Origin: Cucumis sativus
Taxonomy: Eukaryota; Streptophyta; Magnoliopsida; Cucurbitales; Cucurbitaceae
DNA length: 64,000 nt
Direction: 5' to 3'
Assembly (NCBI RefSeq): GCF_000004075.3
Contig: NC_026660.2
Location: 21,765,498-21,829,497, forward strand
The translations under genes and the position numbers were made by a program. The notes below the pieces were generated by a model, which saw nothing but the letters and a program-made list of their open reading frames with translations, made no database searches and had not been told where the DNA came from. How positions within the stretch are numbered: the first letter of the stretch is position 1; each line of letters opens with the position of its first letter. Shown piece after piece: positions 1-11,579 of this stretch.

Positions 1-128
1 TCGACACCACCCCCATCGTTTTTCTTCAAGATACTAAGAAGGTCATCCTCATTTTCGTCGGTGTTCGGAAGAAGAGACCACATGTTTTTTGCTCTATCCA
101 TCCCATTTTGAAGCTGATTCGACAACAT
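1..128 (-). CDS. First coding exon of an unrecognised gene, cut by the window edge
   Basis: On the minus strand an ATG at 128 opens a frame that runs without a stop to the window edge (42 codons). The peptide begins MLSNQLQNGMDRAKNMWSLL and continues with an acidic DENEDD stretch and LLSILKKND. It is hydrophilic, with no signal peptide and no motif I recognise. Upstream (129 to about 500) lies a leader-like region with pyrimidine-rich minus-strand sequence and a long T tract, consistent with a 5' UTR. The family is unknown; I only claim the start of a gene transcribed out of the window to the left. A chance open frame is possible but less likely given the balanced composition. Confidence 0.55.
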   Translation of the reverse strand, partial: MLSNQLQNGMDRAKNMWSLLPNTDENEDDLLSILKKNDGGGV

Positions 129-520
129 GGTGTATCAATTCTGATCCAATCCTAAACAAACTCAAATGAACCCTAATTTTGAGTAAAATCAAACTCAAAA
201 ACTCGAACTTTGTAATGGATTGGAAATCAGATACAGCCGCAAAATACTGGGTCGGATTCAAAATTTTCAAAAACGAAATCCAGAGAAAAGAATCCCTGAA
301 AATAGCGAATCGAGATCGTAATAAACGAAATTGAAGCTGAAGAAATGGAGAATATAAAAAAAAAAAAAAAAAAAAAAAACAGAGTTGGGTATTGAGCTAT
401 ATCTGTGGATCTCCCCGTCTTCCGGGTTCAATGGAATCAAGAAGAAGTGGAAATCAATTAGAAAGAAGATTGAGAGTTAAGATTTGGAATCAACTACAAA
501 TCAACCGTACCACCAAAATA
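129..520 (-). promoter_or_regulatory. Probable 5' UTR and promoter of the gene at 1-128
   Basis: This is the sequence directly upstream of the minus-strand ATG at 128. It is less AT-rich than the spacer beyond 520 and contains a run of 24 A (24 T on the transcribed strand) at 356-379. A possible 3' splice site reading TATTTTCAG on the minus strand, near 300, suggests an intron in the leader. The transcription start cannot be placed from sequence alone. Confidence 0.35.
356..379. repeat. Poly(A)/poly(T) tract of 24
   Basis: An uninterrupted run of 24 A on the plus strand inside the presumed leader of the gene at the left edge. Such tracts are length-variable and prone to assembly error. Confidence 0.9.
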
Positions 521-1719
521 TTTAGAAGTAGTAAATAATAAAAATTCCTTCTAAAAGTTTAATGCAAAATAAATTTTGTGAAATTAACTTAATTTCTATC
601 TTGAGAAAAGCTATCTTTCATTCTAAATACTAAAGCTTGTAAACATAACGTAGTCATACGTACGTACGTTTCAATTGAATTCTTAGACTTTCACAAATTT
701 ACGATTTACATCTTTAGAAATCAGAAATCATTTTTAATTTTGAACTTTCACACTATATTAAGATAATCTTTTAATTTTTCTTTTTCTCTCTTAACAATGG
801 CAAGGCGGAAGATTTGTAGTTTAAGAGGAAAATCAATACTTTACCCATTAAATTAAATTCAAATTACATAATGACCCATTTGAAACAAATAAACAAAAAT
901 TTCACTCCATTAATATGTTAGATAAGTTTTTATTATTTAATATAAAAAACAGATTGATATTTATTTCTAAAGAAAGTTCAAAATCTTTCTGACTAATTTA
1001 AAATTTATTTTTCTTAGAAGAAAAATATCATTATCATTTCACTAAAGTTCCACTATAACTTTATTTTGGAAAAAGTAAATGTCCTCGACACTTCCCAATT
1101 ATCAAAGGAAACGAGTTGTTCAAATGCAAGACATTATCTTAAAATAAATAAATAAGAAAACTATTTTAAATAGCCAAACTTTTTAAAATATTTAACAATA
1201 TATTAAAATACGTTATATCGTGTAAATTTCTTTTTTTGTTCAATTGAAATAGTCAAAATAAATACTATAAAGTTTTATGAAAAAATAAAACTCAGTAGGC
1301 ATGTCGCAGTCTAGAGTTTCTTTCATTTCTTTGTTTTCTTAACTTAGGTCATTTTCTAATTAAAGAAAAACAATAAATTCCATCTTCTAAGTTATACGTC
1401 AGTCAAATGATTAATATTTTCCAATAAATTCCAAATCCTCAGTAATGCTATCAAAATAAAATAATTTCCAAAAACAATTCAACAAAAGGAAAACTCCAAT
1501 GCAATATGGTCCAAGTCTTGGCTTCAGGTCTTGTTCAACAAATACTGTCATTGTCCAACACAAGCATTTGGGTTTGTAATTGCTAAGATTTAGTTTGCTA
1601 AGGAAATACTTAAGAACAATTCCTTTTTACCTAAAAATTTATTCCAAATAGATCCTTCTAGGACTCCTAGTAGTATTTTGAAATCGGCATTCAAAAGGTT
1701 GAATAGGGCAAAGGAATAA
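521..1719. other. AT-rich spacer, nothing recognised
   Basis: Very AT-rich sequence without an extended open frame, tRNA signature or clear repeat structure. It separates the leader of the left-edge gene from the tandem-repeat block at 1720. Confidence 0.6.
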
Positions 1720-2010
1720 TTGTATTATTAGAAAGAGTGGTACGAAGTACATAATGGTGTCATCTAAGGTTTATAGTAATATTATTATTAGAAAGAGTGT
1801 TACAAAGTATATAATGGTGTCATCTAAATTTTATAGTGTCACTAAATCATAAAATTATAATCATATTCACTAATTCTAATTAAATATGTCGTGCACTAAC
1901 TCTAATTAAATATGTTGTACACTAATTCTAGTTAGCATTCCACTAAATCATAAAATCATAATCATAAATAATTAAATATGTTGTGCACTAATTCTAATTA
2001 ACATTCTTTC
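1720..2010. repeat. Two-tier imperfect tandem repeats
   Basis: The first tier is two copies of a unit of about 62 bp (about 1722-1782 and 1784-1846). Both contain TTATTAGAAAGAGTG followed by AATGGTGTCATCTAA and TTTATAGT. The second tier (about 1850-2010) repeats ACTAATTCTAATTAAATATG and TGTGCACTA motifs, plus CACTAAATCATAAAAT twice. There is no coding potential. The pattern fits local replication slippage or an eroded non-autonomous element. Confidence 0.7.
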
Positions 2011-2095
2011 ATTCTTTCTGCTTGGCGTGTTAGGTTCAAAGCATTTTTAAAAATAGAAAACTTGAGAATATAAGTGCATTTTTAAAAATAGAAAA

Positions 2096-2317
2096 CTTGA
2101 GAATATGAGTTAAGAATTTATTTTTTTGCAAAGGTATTGTAATAAATATTGAGGTGAGGATTTGAACCCGAGACCTAATGTCAGAAAACTTGAGAATATG
2201 AGCTAAGAATTTATTTTTTGCAAAAGTATTGTAATAAATGTTGAGGTGGGGATTTAAACCCGGGACCTAATGTCTACAGGAATATACGGTTGTCAGTTGC
2301 GCTAAACTCATGTTGGC
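2096..2317 (-). mobile_element. tRNA-derived SINE-like element with partly duplicated body
   Basis: Read on the minus strand from 2317 the sequence begins like a tRNA: GCCAACATGAGTTTAGCGCAACTG holds an A-box-like segment. About 40 nt later GGTTTAAATCC resembles a B box (consensus GGTTCGAATCC). The B-box half is present twice in tandem (2096-2188 and 2189-2280), each with GATTT(G/A)AACCCG(A/G)GACCTAATGTC. Another piece with the same architecture lies at 6890-6968. The spacing and boxes indicate a Pol III-derived SINE; the exact family is not identified. Confidence 0.55.
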
Positions 2318-2984
2318 TATGAGCTAAGAAATTTTGTATGATTCAAAGCATTTTTCTAAATTTTCGAACGGTTGAAGTTTGAGAGGTTCGAAACAAAAAT
2401 CTTGTGATTGTTAATATGCTTTGGCATCTTGAACTTTATATGTCACCAAGAAGGCTCCGATTAAGGTTGTTAGATTTGCATATTCCAAACTTCAGGTACC
2501 AAAAAGAAATGCCACAATAGAGTATGGCATTATGGCATTACACAACTACATGCGTAGATGAACAGTGGGTTAATCGGGATGGCCGATTTGAACAAAGTCT
2601 CCATCCCAACACTTGAAAGAAAGAAAAAAAAGAAAAATCAGGTTGGTTTGGATTGGGTTTTCATGTTATTTATTTATTCTCTTTTCAGTATTTTTTTTTT
2701 AATTAACCTAACATACTTCACTTTATTTTAAATATGACAACATATACTAATAACTCAAATTTTAAGATATATGAGTTATGACATATAAATATTCTAATAA
2801 TCATACCTAAGAGTTCATAGACCATTGAAATTGTTATCGTGCAGCGGAGAGGTGTTCAAATAATCCAACGACCTAAACAACTTGGACCATCCAACCATGA
2901 TTGTAAGGATTGCATGCCCGTGACTACTCAAAATATGATCTTGATTTGCAACAATTTATTTGACAATCTCTAAATTTTGGGCAA

Positions 2985-3200
2985 CACCCGATTCACAACT
3001 ACTTCTGTTCCAACATTGCATAAATCATCACTGTTGCAACGCAACAAGAATTACAATATATAGAGGTTGACCATTCAATCATCTAAGATCATCACCATAA
3101 AAGTCATCCATGTTTTGTATGATATCCAATTCATTGGTACTTATGTTCCAACACTAAAGAAATCATTACTATTGCAATAAAGAGCAAGTATTATAACTTA
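2985..3200. repeat. Imperfect direct duplication, unit about 139 bp
   Basis: The segments around 3000-3047 and 3139-3187 align: both read TACTT(C/A)TGTTCCAACA, then AAATCAT(C/T)ACT(G/A)TTGCAA, then CAAG. The spacing gives a unit of about 139 bp. This lies in the distal downstream region of the cyclin-T gene and has no coding potential. Confidence 0.5.
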
Positions 3201-3686
3201 CATCATGTAGAGCAAAGATTCAAACCTCTAATTTATGAACTATGCTCGTATGAAAGATTCTAACCTCTAGTCTTTTTCCTGTAAAACATATAGGTCTAAA
3301 TCATTTGAGCTATGTCTTCCGTTAATCCCTTTTCTTTACGAGGAAATATGCACATGTTGATAGAAGTGCGGTTGAATTACTTTAAAAACATGAAGAAGTC
3401 AAAAGAGACAATGAGAGAGAAAGAGAGAGAGCAGACCAGAAGTGAGGCTTTTTTGTATAACCATCCGATTCCGTTCGCCAAATGAATACGTGTCTTCCTA
3501 CTTAACTTGTAAAACACTGTCTTGAACATGGGAAGGGAATGAAGAACCATTCATGTTAAACCTTCCAACATAGTCACACTATAACCTAAACCAACTGTCA
3601 GGATTTAACTATTGAAGACTTGGACGTAAGAATCACAAACATGTTATCATTTCCCATCGTTTCACTACACTGGGTGTGCTTCATCT

Positions 3687-6600
3687 TCAGAATAGCTCCA
3701 TCAACTGCTGGGCCACATCTGCATTTTACCAAGAGAGCAAAACACACAAACCGCCTCAAATTCAAAACTTAAGAATCATTCTAAGAACAAGCCTAGTAAA
3801 ATAAAACAAGAATTATATCCAGTACAATAATTACACAACTTTCTGTCCATATCACTCTATATCGACGATTAGAAGTAGGATGGATTCAAGAGATTGTTTT
3901 CAGAACTACTATTCTGTTTTCTTTTTAACTAATATGCGTAACTTTCTCTTTCTGGGAGATTTTCTCCAACATGATTTCAGTACCTTATTTTCAAGGACCA
4001 TACGTTAATTCTAATAATTAAATTTGTTCTACTAAAACCAGATTTGTAAATTATCATTTTAACTACAAAATAATAATCTTGAACTCTGATCAATTAACTT
4101 TATAAAACAGCTTTCATTAATATAAAATATATAGTTCATCAAACAAACACCTGCTTTTTTGTTCTATACACGTGGCTAAGATCTCAAAATTGGTCTTCCA
4201 GAGTGAAATTAAAAGAAGAAATAGTTGTCTTTAGGTTAATTTGTAAAGCAATCATTCCTTAATTGCTTAATATATAGGACATGCAAAAATATTAAGAAGT
4301 TCTCCGAAAATACCTTGGAGAATGGCTGGCGTTGCTTGGAACTCTTGCAAGATATTTTGATAAGGAGCAAAGTCCATATTCAATAGCTTGGCAGACAGAT
4401 ATGCAGCTCCAGCAGCTATCTGCTGGGGCTTAAACTGAAGCCAAAGTGAGCTCCTTAGCCTAAAAAGAAAAATACCACATGTCAGCCTCGAAACAACTAC
4501 CACAACCACCATCACTTGGTTGAAGAACGCATCAAACAGTTAAACAAACCATCTGGGTCCATTATTAAATACGATGGCATTGTCTAACAGTACTTCAAAA
4601 CAGAAAAAGCATCAGCTCCAAATACACAATTTTATGCAACAACAAAAAACTAAGAGCAGAAGCAAAGTAATTTCAAGCGTTCACTTCAAATGAATAAAAG
4701 CAAGTCATTTCTTCTTACCAACTAAAAAGCAGCAACTCAGGTAGAATATTTCCAAGAATGTCTGGAAGATTGCCGATAGTATCATTATCATATGACATAT
4801 GTTATACCCCATATACAGAATACATCAAACTCCCAGGTAAATTTGGCAGCAGGGGCTTTTGATTCCAGAGACTAATGCAACCCAAACTAAAAGTCGCAAA
4901 CAATCAAACTTCTCAAAGCAACCCACCATCTTCAGCTCTAAACGACGTAAATGTTGATCTGGACTGGAATGTCATCAAGCACTCTCATCTCATCGTGCTT
5001 GAACGCATGCAAGCTAACCCCACATACAGATACAACCCAAAATTCCCACCGTCGTACAAAATACACATCAGAAGAAAATATAATTCTTCCACACACTTAT
5101 ATATTGCATGTACGTATATAAGTATATAGTGTACTGGTCATTACATTTTTCTGGTTGTCTGCATGAGTTGTTTCGTCTGTGTACTATTTGTAAGAACTCA
5201 GGTTCATGGAAAGTTTCATCTATTGTAAAGCTTGAACCTTAACTAGATTCTAAAGGTAATTCGTTCGAGTCTTTAGGCTGGGACATCAGTTTTGTTCCTC
5301 TTTTAGTTAGGAACATAGACTGGTTGGGGAGGGTGGGATTTCTACAAACAAAACTAGCTCTGGACACAGGAAGTTGCATCTATTGTAACGTGTGTACCTT
5401 GAAGATAATTTTGCTCAGTCTTTGGGTAGGATATGGTTCTTTATCTGTTTTGGTGGGCGGGCGAGAGAGGGTGGAATTACATGGACAAAGCTACCTTTAC
5501 ACGTGCATGCAGATCACACTTTATTTGTTTGGTGATAGTGATTCTAAACATGATAAAAAATGTAACAAACATCACCTGAGTGGAATTAAATTTAAAATTT
5601 CTAAGCCCAACAAATTGAATGCAAAACCTTGATGTCACTGAATATTTCAAAATTTTACACCTTCAGGATTTCCTAAAATCACAAAATATAAAATGACTGG
5701 TCAATAGATACATCAAAACCAAAAAAGAAAATATTACAGATTCATTCAATAGTCTTAGCTAGTGTAGGATAAAATAGGCCAAGCATGCATCTTTCCAACT
5801 ATAGGTCGGTGCTAAATTTATACAACATACATTAAAAAGGCCATGAATAAGATAATAAACTATTAAAAATAAAAGCCAAACAGAAAGAAAAGAGTTCAAT
5901 CCTCCAATAGAAACAAAATGAAGAAAATTGAAACAATTTCACAATAAGTTCAAAGTTTTAATAGCTTACAAAATCCAGAATGACAAATAACAAGAGAAAG
6001 ATATTTATTTGACAACAGGAGCACCGCAGAGAAGACAAATCAGTTGAATGCCAATTGTTAAGAGAATTTTCTTTTTAAAAATTAGATTCTTGAACATTCA
6101 AAAATTGCCAAGAGATGCAGGTATTTAAATGATAATTTTTAAAAAATACACCAAAAGCAAAATGGGAAAGAGGACACCAAAAGCTTATAAGTGAAAATGC
6201 AAGGACAAGAAAAGATAGAGCTCCTGTGAGAAGGGAAAAAAAGCCATATACATCAGCAAATAAATTTCAAAATCAAACCATCCCAGTGTAAAATATATTT
6301 TATGTCATAAAATAATGTCAGTATTTACGTGAAACTACAAAACTTCAGGTTCCATTGTGATGAAAATACGACAGAGAAAAAACATCATCTTAAAAAAACA
6401 AGTTTAAAAAGCTCCGGTTATATATTCTATAACAATCAAGGATGGGAAAAAAATGGAACATGAAGGGGGCATACACTGTAAAGGAAAATAGCCTGCTCAC
6501 TCGCAATTATATAAGAATGCATACATTTTATATTCTCCTAGTGTGAGGGAAAGATCCATAATCATTTTATTTTAATTTTTTAGTGATTTTCTACAATTTG

Positions 6601-9600
6601 CATTCCATGCCTATCAAGAAATTAGATAACCCATATCCCTCATCAAAATCCGCCTGTCTTGAACCAGTCAAAGTAACACCACAGATGAGTTCCACCCTCT
6701 CTGACTCAAAATGACGAAAATACCAAATGGTAATCTACAAAGTATGTGAGTAAATACACAACTTACAAACATAAGTTGGCACAAATTAAGATTTTCAACT
6801 CAGGGGCTTACTTGTATTTGTGCTAATGGAATATCAAGAACCCAGTGACTTGACATGTTTTTTCTTTTTCATTTTTTCTGAGTTCAACATGGGGCAGGGA
6901 AATTCAAATCTCAAACCTTTTAGTCAAGGATAGATGCTTTATGTAACTTGAGCTAAGCTCACTTTGGCGTTTTGACATGTTATTTATGTCATAGGTACAC
7001 TTGATTCTTGAAACTTGGAAGGAAAGACTGAGAAGAATTGTATCATAAACTAAATCCCTATCGTGACTTATTCTGTGCTAAATAGAAGCTCGTCCAAAGA
7101 AGTTGATCAGAAAAAAAATTCTCTACTCAACTCAACTCACTTGACCATCCATCATAGTGAAATAAGAGCGAAAACAAGATCATTGGCAGTGCTTCTCTAG
7201 GTTATAAAAACAATTGACGCTCCAGGGAGGGTTGGAATTTTTTTTTTTTTTTTTGTTAAGAAAAGATAGAAAGTGGTGCAGTAGGCTCCTTGGCAATCAT
7301 TCACACCAAGTATCAAGCCGATCAGGTGTATTCATGGTTAAAATTACTTCACTTGTAAAACAAAAGTTTCCATGAACAGCAAATCAATCCGCCAGCTAAG
7401 TATATCAAATAGGCGAGCATGCTAATCGTGCATAGATCCTGCAAATTATACGCATTCCAGAAGAATCAATAATTCATAGTAGGATAAATGTACAAGGGTA
7501 GCCCGCTCTAACAAGAAAACAATTGACACAAGTAACACACCATTTTGATCAAGGAAAGAAGATCACCATTATCCTCTTTTATGTCACAATCAACGCCAAA
7601 AGTCAGGAAATCTGTCATTCCACTGAGGTTCTTTGCACCCATATATCCCAAATCTAATTTTTTAAGTTACATCATTGACCTACTTTTCACAATGGCAAGA
7701 GCATGCTTACTAAATAGACTAGACAATCCAGAAAGATTCCTGAAGCAGTTGCAAGGACAAAATAATTGCAGAGAAGCAATAAATTGCATGATCTCTATCT
7801 TGCACGTGCAAATGTATTGCATGTTAATTCCCTTTTAACATTAATAAATCAAATGGACAGGTGGAACAAATAGAGTGATGAACTTACCCTTCACTGATCA
7901 AGTTCAGTGCAAGATTCACCAAGATCGACTGTGAAAGACCTATCTTATTAAGAACAGACATAAGAGGAGCATAGGGATGTTGCACGTTGAGTTCAAAGTT
8001 TAGAGTTGTCAAGATCAATTGCTCAGCCTCAGTTACTCTTTCACGATATTGCTCAAACCAATCCTGTTGAAAATATGGATAGCAAGATGTCATTATGATG
8101 GTATTTATAATTTGCAAAGAGAAATAATGCTCCGTGACTTGGAAGTTAAAACTTGTAAGAAATGATTAGTAGTCATAACATAGTGCTTTTGTTAAGAACT
8201 ATAGTTTATTGGGATTGATTATAATTTTACCATTTGTTATATTGAAACTCAATCAGATGAACAAACTAACATACGGACGGTGGTGTACAGAGAAAATGAA
8301 TGTTTTGTAGATATTTTATCCTAAAAAAATCTTTGTGATTGTATTCTAACACACCTTAGGAGAAATTTCTTTACAAAGAACTTGCTATGTAAAGGGTAAG
8401 CAAAAAAATATAATAGTCATAGACAATGAAGATTTCTGAGGATACTCACAACTGGGAGCATGTAAGATAAGACATTAAAATCCTGTTTGTGCAGAATTTC
8501 ACATGAAGCTCGCAAGACGTTGTTCAAAGGACGTGGTGTCTCTTCTGATTTTGCAGCAAGGAAGAGTGCAGATGTGGCAATCAACTGCAACAGAGGTGAG
8601 TAAAAAAAATGAACCAATTAATGGAAAATAATCACATCATGAAACATGGATGCAGAATAAATTGATACAATCAATATGAAGACTACTGGTGCACTCTATC
8701 ATTAATGCTAAAAGGAGACAAGAAACGAAAAAGAACGTTCAATTTGCACTTATGTTCCGCAAAATGGTATGAATAAAACATGAGCGAGAGAAAAGAGTAG
8801 GCTGAGTAGCAAAGTTCTCAAATCTAAATCGTTAGCAACAGTAACAAATGTAGAGTGCATAAATTATTACCCTCCAAAGGAATTTCAGGAAAGAGAAATG
8901 ATTTACAGACTAAAAAGCTACTAATATCTCATTGATCGTCAAACATAGAATCTACAAGTTAATTATATTTTCAGATTAATGAATGTGAGCATTGCTCATG
9001 TAGAGACCAAGCCTTTAAGCAAAATAACTTACAAATCTATCATGACAAGCATGTGATCTTCGAACAAAAAACCGATGGCATAGAATCATCGCAGTGCCAA
9101 TGGTAGTCTGAGGTCTACAAGAAACAACGATAAGTGTTAGTAACTCCATGGGGCTCACAAATGTTGTTTTATTGGTAAATTAAAAAACAGATCATTCACT
9201 GAACTAAAAAACAATTGTCAGAGATTTCAATTACTTACAACTCAAGCTGCAAACCAAGGCTCTGAAGGAAGGCGCAATACGTGTAACGCAGATGTGTTTC
9301 ACGTATTGTGTCAATACCATCTTTTCTTGAAGGTGAACATCTCTCAATCTCATCTCTGGACATAAAAAAAGGCTCATCATCTTCCATTATTCTGCGATCT
9401 CGTTTACAGCTGGCAGATGTAGAGACATCATTGTTGGATCTTGGAGGAGGGTGGACCAAATTGCTATAGATGGAAGGTCCATTATCATATGTCCTTCCCT
9501 GCCAATGATACCTCCCACTATCCTCCCAACGTGAAGCAGAAAACTTCCTCCTCTTAAAAGACTGTGAGTTATGAGGCTTGGTGGAGTTCAAATTATCAGG

Positions 9601-9804
9601 TCTTGCATAAATAGACCTACCAACCTGGTTTTTATACTGCCCCAGAAATTCAAAATGGTTGCTGCCATAGCCATAGCCATAATCATAATAACTGCTCCTA
9701 CTTGTATTCTGATGGTGGTTTTTAACATCATATCGATTCAGGGTGGCCCAGTAATCATCGTTAACCATTCCTCCTTGAGAACTGAAATTCCGAACACGAG
9801 CCAT
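3687..9804 (-). CDS. Cyclin-T1-like protein (cyclin-T1-3 type), six exons
   Basis: Regulatory subunit of CDK9/CDKC-type kinases that phosphorylate the RNA polymerase II tail in the nucleus. Coding exons (minus): 9804-9239, 9114-9033, 8584-8450, 8063-7888, 4459-4314, 3718-3687. All have GT-AG borders and keep frame, giving 378 aa. Residues 1-145 are a Tyr/Asn/Ser-rich, low-complexity extension with a basic [10 protein letters not shown] patch (83-92). The family signature [18 protein letters not shown] is at 148-165. Two cyclin folds follow, with KSEETPRPL (about 228) and [20 protein letters not shown]. The protein ends [10 protein letters not shown]. The ATG at 9804 is chosen because CTCAG just upstream looks like the 3' end of a 5' UTR intron. 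Intron 4 is 3.4 kb and holds repeats. The long N-terminus separates it from canonical CYCT1 proteins, where the signature lies near residue 30. Confidence 0.9.
5208..5500. repeat. Diverged tandem duplication in the large cyclin-T intron
   Basis: Copy 1 (about 5208-5356) and copy 2 (about 5365-5500) share GAA(A)GTT.CATCTATTGTAA, GTCTTT(A/G)GG, a TTTTGTT/TTTTGGT block, GAGGGTGG(G)ATT and ACAAA(A)CTA/GCTACC in the same order. They are well diverged. There is no credible coding content. The segment sits inside intron 4 of the cyclin-T gene. Confidence 0.5.
6890..6968 (-). mobile_element. SINE-like fragment in the cyclin-T intron
   Basis: On the minus strand from 6968: GCCAAAGTGAGCTTAGCTCAAGTTA resembles an A box (TRGCNNAGYNGG). 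About 40 nt later comes GGTTTGAGATTTGAATTTCCC in the B-box position. It has the same layout and head sequence as the element at 2096-2317 and is probably the same SINE family. Confidence 0.45.
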
Positions 9805-10900
9805 TCTTCCTGAGCAGAACAATAACCCACCCCATGACACACACAAAAAAAGGTCAGGAACAATAGCAAGTTTCACGAAAACAGGAAAACTCAAATCATT
9901 CAAATTCTGTATACTATCAAGTTGTATGTTTGTTCTAGAGTGGAACGGGTTTCATTGATTAATTAATAAAGAATTCAAAACATTCTTAAACACCAAAATG
10001 TAAAGTAAACTTACCTATTAAGTTGACAATCATTTAATTGTAACTTTCAACAGCACAAGAGGCTAGTATAGAAGAAATAGAGAGGAGAACTCAAGACTTC
10101 AAAACTAATATCTATAAATAAAGGTTGCATAACAAATGAGCATCGCAATTCAAAATCTGTACTCTTTCTTTTGGGTTTAATCTCCATACCACAATTTTTT
10201 CTTCAAAACTCGTGGGGGAAGGTAAAAAAAAACATAATTATGATGCAGCCAACAGCTCTAAAAAAAAAAGAGTGGACAGTCGCTCAATTTTGTTAGAGAA
10301 GATAAAAGATCAGGAACAAAATAAACAAGGATATTTTGTTAGAGAAGACAATCAAACATTTACTTTTTCTAAAAAATAATTTCCATTAAACATTTTTACA
10401 TACATAATCTTTCAACTTTCAAAGGACAAAGTAGATAATCCTACAACGAACAGAGAGAGGCAACCCTCCTTCGCTCCGCCGTGCGCGCTTAAGAGTCCCC
10501 CCCATCGCATACATATTATTTCAGGCTTCATGAAGATCTCAAGTTTACGACAATTGACGACGAATATTCAGTCGTAATCCTTACACAAAATTGGACGCTA
10601 AGAACATACAAGTGCATGCATCAGGCAATGAACAGGATGCAAAGCGTCATATCATGGAACAAGATCTTGTCTAAATCATAAAATCATGGAAGAAAACAGA
10701 TCATCAACGAGCTCTCGTAAACACAGAATCAAATCCAGTCAAAAAAATAAAGAAAAACATGGAAGGAAGAAAAAAAAACGCAATTAAATCAAATTTTATA
10801 CCGAAAGAGAAGAGATGTTGTCCGTGATCTTGTTGGATGTAAGGATTTATGATTATGAAAATGGAGAGAGGATGAAAATTGAAGACAAAAAGGTTAGAGG
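9805..10900 (-). promoter_or_regulatory. Probable 5' UTR with leader intron of the cyclin-T gene
   Basis: Upstream of the cyclin-T ATG the minus strand reads TTCTGCTCAG then GAAGAATGG, a good 3' splice site 6 nt before the start codon. A plausible 5' splice site (TTTCG/GTATAAA) lies near 10800. The AAG/GAG-rich plus strand (CTT/CTC-rich on the transcript) at about 10805-10950 looks like a first non-coding exon. This is inferred and needs transcript data. The rest of the segment is AT-rich with no other gene. Confidence 0.4.
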
Positions 10901-11114
10901 AGAAGTTGAAAGAAGAAGATGAATTGAGGAATCGGAAGGTGTTTCAATTTCATCCAAATATTCTTGGTGGGGGACTCCTTTTTCTTTTTCTTTTGTTCTT
11001 TTTCTTTATTATTATTATTATTATTGTAGTTGTTATTTATTTACTAATTTCTTTTGAGCTGACGGTGAGGTCCACTTTTCCACCCAACTTCAAATTGGAG
11101 CGTCTACAAAATCG

Positions 11115-11180
11115 GCTGGGCCTAGCTCTGTATAACAAGTTGGGCCCATAAAACCATATGGATTTTCTACTGGCCCAATG
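11115..11180 (-). promoter_or_regulatory. Cluster of TGGGCC site II elements, cyclin-T promoter
   Basis: Three TGGGCC/GGCCCA cores lie within about 60 bp: TGGGCC at 11117, TGGGCCC at 11141 and GGCCCA at 11172. Site II elements are known TCP-binding motifs common in promoters of growth and translation genes in plants. The cluster sits 150-250 bp upstream of the inferred start of the cyclin-T leader, so it most likely belongs to that gene. Confidence 0.45.
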
Positions 11181-11264
11181 CGTAAACAAAAACTAAATCT
11201 TAATATAAAGGGTAAATATAAGGCGCGTTTGCAAAAAAAAAAAAATATAGAAAAATGAAAAAAA

Positions 11265-11530
11265 TTACGTGCACTCCATTCTCTAAATTATAAAAGTAAC
11301 GAATTTAAAATTCGATAACCATGTGATATCACTCGTTACTTATCATATTCGCAATATGCAAAAAAAAAATATGTGTATTGTTATATTGCTAAAAAAATTG
11401 TAAATGTAGCAATGTCTATTATTGATAAGTATTTATTTTTAATAGACTTTTATGATTTATTAGTGATAGACTTCTATCATTAATAAACTTTGAAAATTTT
11501 GTTGTATGTAACTTTGAATATTTGATCTGG
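11265..11530. repeat. Dispersed AT-rich element, related to copies near 61.6-62.1 kb
   Basis: Contains AAATTATAAAAGTA.CGAATTTAAAA, a TGATATCACT..TTACTT block, CGCAATATGCAAAAA, and later GATAGACTTCTATCATTAATA. Matching blocks in the same order occur at about 61930-62060 (CGGCAATATGCAAAAAG, TTGATATTACTATTTACTT). The GATAGAAGTCTATCA-type palindrome recurs at about 62785. It has no coding content and is probably a non-autonomous transposon family. Confidence 0.45.
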
Positions 11531-11579
11531 ATTTTATTAAAGTACATAACTAAGCCTAAAATCTATTTAATTTAACTTA

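Noticed and set aside
2576..2607. Short inverted repeat GGGATGG...CCATCCC as a possible small-RNA hairpin
   Set aside because: A stem of only 7 bp with an 18-nt loop is too short for a plant miRNA precursor and likely arises by chance.
10879..11151. 90-codon plus-strand frame with an Ile/Phe/Val stretch upstream of the cyclin-T gene
   Set aside because: The hydrophobic stretch is a translated (ATT)n and T-run. The region is better explained as the cyclin-T leader and promoter.
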